Shown here: one piece after another, positions 15,554 through 23,004 of the stretch
Numbering within the stretch: the first letter of the stretch is position 1
How the letters are laid out: each line of letters starts with the position of its first letter
Origin: Hirschia sp964351655
GTDB lineage: Bacteria > Pseudomonadota > Alphaproteobacteria > Caulobacterales > Hyphomonadaceae
Direction of reading: 5' to 3'
Assembly (NCBI GenBank): GCA_964351655.1
Contig: CAYGPD010000002.1
Coordinates: forward strand, 1-64,000
Length of the DNA: 64,000 nt
The notes under the pieces: generated by a model
The model's input: the letters and a program-made list of their open reading frames with translations, nothing else
What the model was told of the DNA's origin: nothing
The model's database searches: none
Program-made: the position numbers and the translations under genes

Positions 15554-16702
15554 ATGAGTAGTATTCGTCGATTTGACATCGAGGCTGGCGGAAGTGACTT
15601 TACTTTCAGGGCTGATACGGAAGAAAAAATAAACTTCTGGCTTTCCAAATATCCGCTGGAACGGAAGCGATCAGCAGTTATACCTATGTTGTGGTTGGCG
15701 CAAAAGGATAATGCAGGATGGCTATCCGAGCCTGCGATGCGGGAGGTTGCCGAGCGATTGGGCATGGCTTACATTCGCGTTTACGAGGTTGCTACTTTTT
15801 ATACTATGTTCCGAATGCAGCCAGTAGGAGAATATCACGTTCAAGTTTGTGGTACGACTCCGTGTATGTTGCGCGGCTCGGACAATCTAATGGCAGTTTG
15901 TAAGTCTAAGATTGGTGATAAAGGACATGTAGGGGCTGGTGGAAAACTTTCTTGGGAGGAAGTTGAGTGTCTAGGTGCCTGTGTTAATGCTCCAATGGCG
16001 CAGATAAACGACTACTATTATGAAGATCTTGATGCTGACAGTATGAGCTCGCTGTTAGATGATTTTGTTGCCGGAAAAAATCCAAAACCTGGAACACGTG
16101 TGGACCGCCAAACGAGTGCGCCTGAAGGTGGATTAACTAGTCTGTTGGATGAAACTTTGTATGATGGCTCACTTGCTGTGCCTTTGAAAGTAATTCCAGG
16201 GTCCCCTGAGGTTCCTAAGGAAGAAGTTGTTAACGTCCCAAATGATACAGCTTCCAAAGTTGAAATTGTAAATAAAGATTCTAAAGATGCTTTGCCGTCG
16301 TCTGTCCAGAGTGATGTAAAAGAACCTGTGAGCTTTGGTAAGACAAAATCATTTTCAAGTGCTGGAAATGATGAGGAATTGGGATCTTCGGTGAAGCCTT
16401 CCTTAGAAGACGATGCGCGGCCTTCAAATCTAACTCAACCTATAAACGGTGAAAAAGACGATTTGAAACGAATTTCGGGTATTGGGCCCAAAATTGAAGA
16501 AACGCTTAATGGTTTAGGTGTTTATCACTTTGCGCAAATTGCCAAGTGGACAAAAGAGAATGTTGATTGGATAGATGCCTTCTTGAGTTTTAAGGGGCGA
16601 GTAGACAGAGAGAATTGGATTTCCCAATCCAAATTATTGGCTGCTGGAGGTGAAACTGAGTTTTCACAACGTCAATCTAAAATTGAAACGAAGAAAGATT
16701 AG
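15554..16702 (+). CDS. nuoE: NADH-quinone oxidoreductase subunit E with C-terminal H3TH extension
   Basis: A 382-aa protein, far longer than the 160-220 aa of a minimal NuoE. Residues 1-170 are the normal 24-kDa subunit: a thioredoxin-like domain carrying 2Fe-2S cluster N1a with ligands Cys99, Cys104, Cys139 and Cys143 (QVCGTTPC, ECLGACVNAP). Residues about 175-290 are an acidic, Ser/Pro-rich, probably disordered linker. Residues about 293-370 form an extra helix-hairpin-helix-like domain (ISGIGPKIEETLNGLGV), very similar to the C-terminal domain of the repeat protein at 1-1965. Such extensions occur in other alphaproteobacterial NuoE proteins; their function is not established. The start ATG is 3 bp after the NTF2-like gene. 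Confidence 0.96.
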   Translation: MSSIRRFDIEAGGSDFTFRADTEEKINFWLSKYPLERKRSAVIPMLWLAQKDNAGWLSEPAMREVAERLGMAYIRVYEVATFYTMFRMQPVGEYHVQVCGTTPCMLRGSDNLMAVCKSKIGDKGHVGAGGKLSWEEVECLGACVNAPMAQINDYYYEDLDADSMSSLLDDFVAGKNPKPGTRVDRQTSAPEGGLTSLLDETLYDGSLAVPLKVIPGSPEVPKEEVVNVPNDTASKVEIVNKDSKDALPSSVQSDVKEPVSFGKTKSFSSAGNDEELGSSVKPSLEDDARPSNLTQPINGEKDDLKRISGIGPKIEETLNGLGVYHFAQIAKWTKENVDWIDAFLSFKGRVDRENWISQSKLLAAGGETEFSQRQSKIETKKD

Positions 16703-16707
16703 AGGCT

Positions 16708-16908
16708 ATGGGTAATGGGCCACTAAAACCAGAGTTGAAGGCACTGCTTAAAGCAGCAGTGCTAGAGAGCTTATGTTTTGGTATTGGTGCAATAGCTTGG
16801 TTTTCTACTGGTAAAATTATTTGGCTCGCTATCGGAGTTGTAGCAGGAGTAGGGTTTTCTCTACCTGCAATTATTACTTACGTACGCGCAAGCAAGGGGC
16901 AATTGTAA
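16708..16908 (+). CDS. Small two-helix membrane protein inside the nuo operon
   Basis: A 66-aa hydrophobic protein: a short polar N-terminus (MGNGPLKPELKALLK), two predicted transmembrane helices (about residues 17-34 and 37-57, with Gly-rich LAIGVVAGVGFSLP), and a basic C-terminus. It starts 5 bp after nuoE and overlaps nuoF by 2 bp or so (TAATG), so it is tightly built into the operon. It is not a canonical complex I subunit. I do not recognise a named family; a membrane-bound accessory or assembly role is only an inference from position. Confidence 0.8.
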   Translation: MGNGPLKPELKALLKAAVLESLCFGIGAIAWFSTGKIIWLAIGVVAGVGFSLPAIITYVRASKGQL

Positions 16909-18218
16909 TGCTGCTCGATAAAGATCGCATATTTACAAATTTATACGGGCACCATGATTGGTCCTTAGAAGCAGCAAAAATGCGGGGAGCATGGAACTCT
17001 ACTAAAGAGTTAATGCAATTTGGTCCTGAATGGATTTGTGAACAAGTTAAGGCGTCCGGTCTTAGAGGTCGTGGAGGTGCTGGATTTCCTACTGGTTTAA
17101 AGTGGACATTCATGCCAAAGGAAGTGAAAGATCGTCCTCATTACCTCGTGGTCAATGCAGATGAATCCGAGCCTGGGACATGTAAAGATCGTGATATAAT
17201 GCGTCATGATCCACACTTGTTAATTGAAGGTTGTTTGGTCGCATCATATGCGATGCGCGCGAATACATGTTATATATATCTACGCGGCGAATATATTTTT
17301 GAGCGCGAACGTATGCAGCAAGCAATCAATGAAGCGTATTCCGCTGGTCTGGTTGGAAAAAATGCGTGTGGTTCAGGGTGGGATTTTGATATTTATCTTC
17401 ACCACGGAGCTGGTGCCTACATTTGTGGTGAAGAGACAGCGTTACTTGAAAGTCTTGAAGGCAAAAAAGGCCAGCCGCGTCTAAAACCGCCATTCCCAGC
17501 AAATGCGGGACTTTATGGTTGTCCTACGACAGTTAACAATGTTGAGTCGATTGCGGTTGCTCCTACGATATTACGTCGAGGAGCTGGTTGGTTCAAAAAA
17601 TTTGGTCGTGATAATAATTCAGGAACGAAAGTTTTTGCTATATCAGGGCACGTAAACCGTCCATGTAACGTTGAAGAAGAAATGTCTATTCCGTTGAAAA
17701 CGCTTTTAGAAACGCATTGTGGAGGCGTTCGTGGCGGATGGGAAAATTTGAAAGCAGTAATTCCGGGTGGCTCGTCAGTCCCGATGATTCCAAAAGAAAT
17801 TTGTGACGATGTACTTATGGATTTTGATGCGTTGCGTGCGGTTCAATCGGGGTTAGGAACAGCCGCAGTGATAGTAATGGATCAATCCACTGATGTGGTT
17901 CGTGCTATTGCGAGATTAGCTTATTTTTATAAGCATGAAAGTTGCGGGCAATGTACACCGTGCCGAGAGGGTACAGGTTGGATGTGGCGGGTTCTAGAGC
18001 GCATGGTTAAAGGTGAAGCCGATTCTTCGGAAATAGATCTTCTTCTTGATGTATCTTACCAAATTGAAGGGCACACAATTTGTGCTCTAGGTGATGCGGC
18101 TGCATGGCCGGTGCAGGGGTTAATTCGCCATTTCCGTTCAGAAATAGAAGAGCGCATTACCAGTTATCGTATCGGTCGTCCTCACGTGATGGGCGCAACC
18201 ATAGCAGCGGCGGAGTAG
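16908..18218 (+). CDS. nuoF: NADH-quinone oxidoreductase subunit F
   Basis: A 436-aa subunit that binds NADH, FMN and 4Fe-4S cluster N3, the electron entry point of complex I. The Gly-rich GLRGRGGAGFPTGLKW segment binds FMN/NADH, YICGEETALLESLEG is the conserved nucleotide-site motif, and cluster ligands lie in ESCGQCTPCREGTGW with the fourth Cys in TICALGDAAAWP. I use the ATG at 16908, overlapping the preceding stop (TAATG); the longer frame from 16821 lies inside the upstream gene. The TAG is followed after 4 bp by nuoG. Confidence 0.97.
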   Translation: MLLDKDRIFTNLYGHHDWSLEAAKMRGAWNSTKELMQFGPEWICEQVKASGLRGRGGAGFPTGLKWTFMPKEVKDRPHYLVVNADESEPGTCKDRDIMRHDPHLLIEGCLVASYAMRANTCYIYLRGEYIFERERMQQAINEAYSAGLVGKNACGSGWDFDIYLHHGAGAYICGEETALLESLEGKKGQPRLKPPFPANAGLYGCPTTVNNVESIAVAPTILRRGAGWFKKFGRDNNSGTKVFAISGHVNRPCNVEEEMSIPLKTLLETHCGGVRGGWENLKAVIPGGSSVPMIPKEICDDVLMDFDALRAVQSGLGTAAVIVMDQSTDVVRAIARLAYFYKHESCGQCTPCREGTGWMWRVLERMVKGEADSSEIDLLLDVSYQIEGHTICALGDAAAWPVQGLIRHFRSEIEERITSYRIGRPHVMGATIAAAE

Positions 18219-18222
18219 TTTG

Positions 18223-20352
18223 ATGGCTGATACAGCAAAAGTTGTTGTCGACGGCGTAGAAGTCGAAGTACCTCGCAATTATTCCTTGTTGCAAGCATGT
18301 GAAGAAGCTGGTGCCGAAATTCCTCGTTTCTGTTATCACGAACGTTTGTCTATCGCAGGCAATTGTCGTATGTGCTTGGTTGATTGGGTTGGGGCGCCAA
18401 AGCCAATCGCCTCGTGCGCCCAAGCGGTCGGAGACATGCGCCCTAATCAAGACGGCTCACCACCTCAGGTTTCGACTAAGTCAGAGCGTGCTATTAAAGC
18501 GCGCAATGGAGTAATGGAGTTCCTTCTTATTAATCACCCTCTGGATTGTCCTATATGTGACCAAGGTGGGGAATGTGACCTTCAAGATCAAGCTATGGGG
18601 TATGGACGTTCTACTAGTCGTTATAAAGAGTCCAAACGTGCTGTAGATGATAAAAATATGGGACCGCTCGTTAATACTATTATGACCCGTTGCATTCAAT
18701 GCACACGTTGTGTTCGGTTTGCTGCCGAAGTAGCTGGTGTTGAAGAAATAGGTCTTATAAGCAGGGGGGAGGATGCTCAAATCACGACCTATTTGGAAGC
18801 TTCGTTGACTTCCGAATTATCAGGTAATGTGATTGATCTATGTCCAGTCGGTGCTCTTACATCTAAACCTTATGCTTTCAATGCGCGTCCATGGGAATTG
18901 CGGAAAACCGAAAGTGTGGACGTTATGGATGCTATGGGTGCATCTATTCGAATAGATGCACGTGGATCTGCTGTTCTTCGTGTTCTGCCTAGAATTAATG
19001 AAGAAATCAATGAAGAGTGGATTTCAGATAAAACTAGATTTGCAATTGATGGCTTGGGACGCCAGAGACTTGATAGACCTTATATTCGCAAAAATGGAAA
19101 ACTTGTTCCGGCGTCATGGGAAGAAGCATTTGACGTAGTTGCTGACAGGTTGAAGGGGGAAGCATCCCAGATAGCAGCGATAGCAGGTGATCTCGTTTGT
19201 GTCGAAGGGATGAAGGCAACTCTAGATTTGTTGAGGTCATTAGGAGTGAAATCTACTGATTGTCGGCAAGATGGTGCTCGTTTAGGTCTAGATTTAGAAG
19301 GCAATAAACTCCCTCGTGAAAGTTACATATTCAATTCGTCAATTATGGGGATTGATGATGCAGACTATGTCCTTATTGTTGGGGCCAATCCTCGCAAAGA
19401 AGCTGCTGTACTGAACGCACGTATCCGCAAAAATTGGTTACATAGAGATATGCAGGTCGCTCTGATTGGTGAAAGAGTAGATCTAACATATGACTATACC
19501 CATCTTGGGGGCGGAGTTGAATCTCTTCAGGCTTTAACAGATGATAATGAGGTTTTTGAAGCTCTAAAAAATGCGCGCCGCCCAATGATAATTCTGGGGC
19601 AAAGCGCTTTGGCGCGTGAAGATGGAGAGTCAGTTCTAGCCCTCGTGTCACAACTTGCTAGTAATGTAGGCTGTTTCATAGGTTCTTCGGATAGTGAAGA
19701 GGCTTGGAATGGATTTAATGTGCTTCATAATGCTGCCAGCCGAGTAGGCGGTCTTGATATTGGATTCCTTCCAGAAATTGGAGGATTAGATGTCTCTGGT
19801 ATATTAGACGGAGCTCAAAAAGGTACTATCGAGACGGTTATCTCACTAGGAGCCGACGAAATAGTGGGTGATTCATTTGGAAATGCATTTGTTGTTTATG
19901 TAGGAACTCATGGTGATGAGGGCGCGCATAGAGCGGATGTTATTCTACCTTCTGCTGCTTATACAGAGAAGTCTGGCACTTATGTGAATACTGAGGGGCG
20001 GGTGCAGAGAACCCAACGAGCTGTTGGTCTCAAAGGGGAGGCACGAGAAGATTGGTCGATCATGCGTGCTCTATCAACCAAAGTTGGAAAGCCGCTTCCA
20101 TATGATAGCCTGAGCGCACTTCGTAATCATCTAAATAAAGAAAATCCTGTATTTAAAGGCTTGGATGTAGCGCCTCTGCATATGGATTCTAACATAGCAT
20201 TACCTTATGGGACTGTTGGGACATTAAGTGATGCACCTTTTGCAGAATCTGTTGGTGCATTTCATCTTACAAACCCAATTGCTAGAGCTTCCAAAACGAT
20301 GGCTGAGTGTGCAGAGCTTGCGGTTCAAAAACTCTCTGTAGCAGCAGAATAG
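18223..20352 (+). CDS. nuoG: NADH-quinone oxidoreductase subunit G
   Basis: A 709-aa 75-kDa-type subunit carrying one 2Fe-2S and two 4Fe-4S clusters. The N-terminal ferredoxin-like part has IPRFCYHERLSIAGNCRMC; next come the His/Cys motif HPLDCPICDQGGECDLQ and CIQCTRCVRF with the later Cys in VIDLCPVGAL. The rest is a molybdopterin-oxidoreductase-like domain without catalytic function. Length matches alphaproteobacterial and mitochondrial forms and is shorter than E. coli NuoG. The start is the ATG at 18223, supported by GGCGGAG upstream; a TTG at 18220 is also in frame. nuoH begins 11 bp after the stop. Confidence 0.97.
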   Translation: MADTAKVVVDGVEVEVPRNYSLLQACEEAGAEIPRFCYHERLSIAGNCRMCLVDWVGAPKPIASCAQAVGDMRPNQDGSPPQVSTKSERAIKARNGVMEFLLINHPLDCPICDQGGECDLQDQAMGYGRSTSRYKESKRAVDDKNMGPLVNTIMTRCIQCTRCVRFAAEVAGVEEIGLISRGEDAQITTYLEASLTSELSGNVIDLCPVGALTSKPYAFNARPWELRKTESVDVMDAMGASIRIDARGSAVLRVLPRINEEINEEWISDKTRFAIDGLGRQRLDRPYIRKNGKLVPASWEEAFDVVADRLKGEASQIAAIAGDLVCVEGMKATLDLLRSLGVKSTDCRQDGARLGLDLEGNKLPRESYIFNSSIMGIDDADYVLIVGANPRKEAAVLNARIRKNWLHRDMQVALIGERVDLTYDYTHLGGGVESLQALTDDNEVFEALKNARRPMIILGQSALAREDGESVLALVSQLASNVGCFIGSSDSEEAWNGFNVLHNAASRVGGLDIGFLPEIGGLDVSGILDGAQKGTIETVISLGADEIVGDSFGNAFVVYVGTHGDEGAHRADVILPSAAYTEKSGTYVNTEGRVQRTQRAVGLKGEAREDWSIMRALSTKVGKPLPYDSLSALRNHLNKENPVFKGLDVAPLHMDSNIALPYGTVGTLSDAPFAESVGAFHLTNPIARASKTMAECAELAVQKLSVAAE

Positions 20353-20363
20353 GACAAAAGAAG

Positions 20364-21452
20364 ATGGAACTTTTTCTGCAATGGACCAATAATAACCCTT
20401 GGCTAGCTGTATTGCTCGCAGCAGCTCAAGTGTTGGGATTTTTGGTCGTATTATTGCTTTCAATCGCTTTGTTGCTTTGGATGGATCGGAAAGTACTCGC
20501 TGGTTCCATGTTGCGAAAAGGGCCAAACGTTGTTGGTCCTTTTGGATTGCTTCAATCGTTCGCTGATTTTGGCAAATTCGTACTTAAAGAAATTATTATA
20601 CCGGCAGGTGCGAACAAAACAGTTTTCTTATTGGCTCCAATTATTTCAACAGTGACTGCATTGCTGGCTTGGGCAGTTATACCAGTAGCACCAGGTTGGG
20701 TGAATGCTGATTTGAATGTTGGAATTTTGTATCTATTCGCGATGTCTTCCTTGGGAGTTTATGGGATTATCATGGCGGGATGGGCTTCAAATTCCAAATA
20801 CCCGTTTTTGGGGGGGTTACGTTCAGCAGCACAGATGGTTTCATATGAGGTTTCCATCGGTTTCATTTTGGTTACGGTCCTAATGCTTGCTGGTTCTATG
20901 AACCTCACTGACGTTGTAAATGCTCAATCAGGTGGCTTTTGGAATTGGAATATTTTGGGCGGAGGCAATGGGATTCTTGCCTTTATTATGATCCCAATGT
21001 TCGTAATGTTTTTTATTTCAGCACTAGCAGAAACAAATAGGGCACCGTTTGACTTGCCAGAAGCAGAATCCGAATTGGTCGCAGGATATCAGGTTGAGTA
21101 CTCTTCATCCCCATTTCTGTTAATTTATTTGGCTGAGCAAGTCGCGATCGTTCTTATGTGCGCGTTAATGGCTATATTGTTCTTTGGTGGATGGCTTCTA
21201 CCTTTTTTTAGCCCAGCAGATGTTGGTATTGAAGATGGAAGCTTGTTATCGAGCTTGATTTATTTTGGTTCTTTTTCTGTAAAAGTAGTTTTCTTCTTTT
21301 TTATGTTTGCGATTGTGCGTGCCATCGTACCGCGTTATCGATACGACCAGTTGATGCGGCTTGGGTGGAAAATATTCCTTCCTACATCACTATTCGCCGT
21401 TATAGCAGTTTCTGCATATGTCGTTTTTGTCAAAAATGGCGCCGTAGCGTAA
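20364..21452 (+). CDS. nuoH: NADH-quinone oxidoreductase subunit H
   Basis: A 362-aa inner-membrane subunit at the junction of the two arms, forming part of the quinone entry channel. Eight or so transmembrane helices are evident. Conserved loops include MDRKVLAGSMLRKGPNVVGP near the N-terminus, GGLRSAAQMVSYEVSIGF and ETNRAPFDLPEAESELVAGY. I start at ATG 20364 with an AAAGAAG-type site; a longer frame from 20307 lies in the end of nuoG. It contains a run of seven G at 20820-20826 in the coding strand. Confidence 0.97.
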   Translation: MELFLQWTNNNPWLAVLLAAAQVLGFLVVLLLSIALLLWMDRKVLAGSMLRKGPNVVGPFGLLQSFADFGKFVLKEIIIPAGANKTVFLLAPIISTVTALLAWAVIPVAPGWVNADLNVGILYLFAMSSLGVYGIIMAGWASNSKYPFLGGLRSAAQMVSYEVSIGFILVTVLMLAGSMNLTDVVNAQSGGFWNWNILGGGNGILAFIMIPMFVMFFISALAETNRAPFDLPEAESELVAGYQVEYSSSPFLLIYLAEQVAIVLMCALMAILFFGGWLLPFFSPADVGIEDGSLLSSLIYFGSFSVKVVFFFFMFAIVRAIVPRYRYDQLMRLGWKIFLPTSLFAVIAVSAYVVFVKNGAVA

Positions 21453-21471
21453 CCTTAGAAGGATCAATTAA

Positions 21472-21960
21472 ATGTCCCGTATCGCTCAAGCCATTAAAGG
21501 CGCTATGCTTTCTGATATTATTGGAGCGTTGGGCCTTGCTTTTCGCTATATGTTTACTCGTAAAGCAACAGTAAATTACCCATTTGAAAAAGGGCCTCTC
21601 AGTCCTCGTTTCCGTGGCGAACATGCTCTTCGTCGATACGCAAATGGTGAAGAGCGTTGTATCGCTTGTAAGCTTTGTGAAGCTGTTTGTCCGGCTCAGG
21701 CAATTACAATAGAGGCAGAACCGCGTACCGACGGTTCTCGTCGAACTACTCGTTACGATATTGACATGACGAAGTGTATCTATTGCGGGTTTTGCCAAGA
21801 GGCATGTCCGGTAGATGCAATCGTTGAAGGTCCTAATTTTGAGTTTTCCACAGAAACTAGAGAAGAACTATTTTACGACAAGGATAGATTGCTTTCTAAC
21901 GGTGATCGGTGGGAGCGACAGATTGCAAAAAATCTAGAGTTGGACGCTCGTTATCGTTAA
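21472..21960 (+). CDS. nuoI: NADH-quinone oxidoreductase subunit I
   Basis: A 162-aa ferredoxin-like subunit with clusters N6a and N6b. Two complete motifs, CIACKLCEAVCPAQA and CIYCGFCQEACPVDA, supply eight Cys ligands. The N-terminal amphipathic part (LAFRYMFTRKATVNYPFEKGPLSPRFRGEH) anchors it on NuoH at the membrane surface. It starts 19 bp after nuoH, with AGAAGGA upstream of the ATG. An 88-bp gap separates it from the likely nuoJ start. Confidence 0.97.
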   Translation: MSRIAQAIKGAMLSDIIGALGLAFRYMFTRKATVNYPFEKGPLSPRFRGEHALRRYANGEERCIACKLCEAVCPAQAITIEAEPRTDGSRRTTRYDIDMTKCIYCGFCQEACPVDAIVEGPNFEFSTETREELFYDKDRLLSNGDRWERQIAKNLELDARYR

Positions 21961-22048
21961 ACGCAGTAAAGAATTTAGTCAGCTGGGAAACTAGCATAAT
22001 GGCAATCATTTTGGATTGCTGAAGCAAGAAGAAAGACGAGGCGGGCAC

Positions 22049-22666
22049 GTGCAGCTGATCGCTTTTTACATACTCTCTACGGTCGTAGTTATATCGGCCA
22101 TATCCGTGATTGCATCACGCAACCCTGTTCATTCAGTGTTGTGGTTGATTTTGTCGTTTTTTACCGCCGCTGGCTTGCTGGTTTTAATAGGGGCCGAATT
22201 TCTGGCGATGCTATTGATCGTTGTTTATGTCGGCGCAGTAGCGGTTCTGTTCTTGTTCGTTGTAATGATGCTTGATGTTGATTTTGTGGAGATGCGCAAA
22301 GGATTTGCAGATTACATGGTTATGGGGGGGATTATCGCAGTAGCTTTACTTGCTGAAATTGCAGTAGTGGCAGTATCTGCGGTATTTAATGATGGACGTG
22401 AGTTTAATCCAAGTCCCAACGCTGATACGAATGCAGAAGCATTGTCGAATGTACTTTATACGGACTATTTTTTGCTTTTCCAAATGGCGGGTGTGGTTTT
22501 GCTGGTAGCAATGATAGGTGCGATTGTTTTGACTCTGCGTCATAGACCTGATGTAAAGCGCCAAAAAGTTGAAGTGCAAACTGCACGACGTCGTGAAGAC
22601 GCTGTTGAGATTCTGAATGTCACCCCTAATCAGGGTATCGATGTACATCCTGAACAAGGGAATTAG
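22049..22666 (+). CDS. nuoJ: NADH-quinone oxidoreductase subunit J
   Basis: A membrane subunit (ND6 homologue) of 205 aa with five predicted helices. The family motif is in AEFLAMLLIVVYVGAVAVLF, the pi-bulge helix important for coupling. I favour the GTG at 22049, preceded by ACGAGG at 22036-22041, because it starts immediately before the first helix (QLIAFYILST). A TTG at 22016 would add 11 charged residues that are unusual for the family. A G7 run lies at 22324-22330. nuoK follows after 9 bp with a GGAGG site. Confidence 0.95.
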   Translation: MQLIAFYILSTVVVISAISVIASRNPVHSVLWLILSFFTAAGLLVLIGAEFLAMLLIVVYVGAVAVLFLFVVMMLDVDFVEMRKGFADYMVMGGIIAVALLAEIAVVAVSAVFNDGREFNPSPNADTNAEALSNVLYTDYFLLFQMAGVVLLVAMIGAIVLTLRHRPDVKRQKVEVQTARRREDAVEILNVTPNQGIDVHPEQGN

Positions 22667-22675
22667 GAGGCGCAA

Positions 22676-22984
22676 ATGGACCTAACACTAGGACACTATC
22701 TCGCCTTATCGGCGGTTCTTTTCACCATTGGTGTATTTGGAATATTCGTAAATCGGAAGAATATCATTGTCATTTTGATGGCGATCGAACTTCTCCTGTT
22801 ATCTGTCAATATTAATCTGGCTGCTTTTTCCGTTTTCAATGGAACTATAACTGGTCAGGTTTTCGCCATGCTCGTTTTGACGGTAGCGGCAGCAGAGGCA
22901 GCCGTAGGGCTTGCTATATTGGTTGTATACTTCCGTAACCGCGGCCAAATTGCCGTGGACGACGTTAACATGATGCGCGGTTAA
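22676..22984 (+). CDS. nuoK: NADH-quinone oxidoreductase subunit K
   Basis: A 102-aa membrane subunit (ND4L homologue) with three transmembrane helices. It carries the two conserved buried Glu residues typical of the family, one in the NIIVILMAIELLLLSVNINL helix and one in VLTVAAAEAAVGLAILVVYF. A strong ribosome binding site, GGAGG, precedes the ATG. It ends 20 bp before nuoL. Confidence 0.97.
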   Translation: MDLTLGHYLALSAVLFTIGVFGIFVNRKNIIVILMAIELLLLSVNINLAAFSVFNGTITGQVFAMLVLTVAAAEAAVGLAILVVYFRNRGQIAVDDVNMMRG

Positions 22985-23004
22985 GCGAGTAAGGAGACCG
23001 GGGC

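Noticed and set aside
16821..16907. Longer nuoF frame
   Set aside because: The extra 29 residues are out-of-frame translation of the upstream membrane-protein gene; ATG 16908 overlaps that gene's stop in the usual coupled manner.
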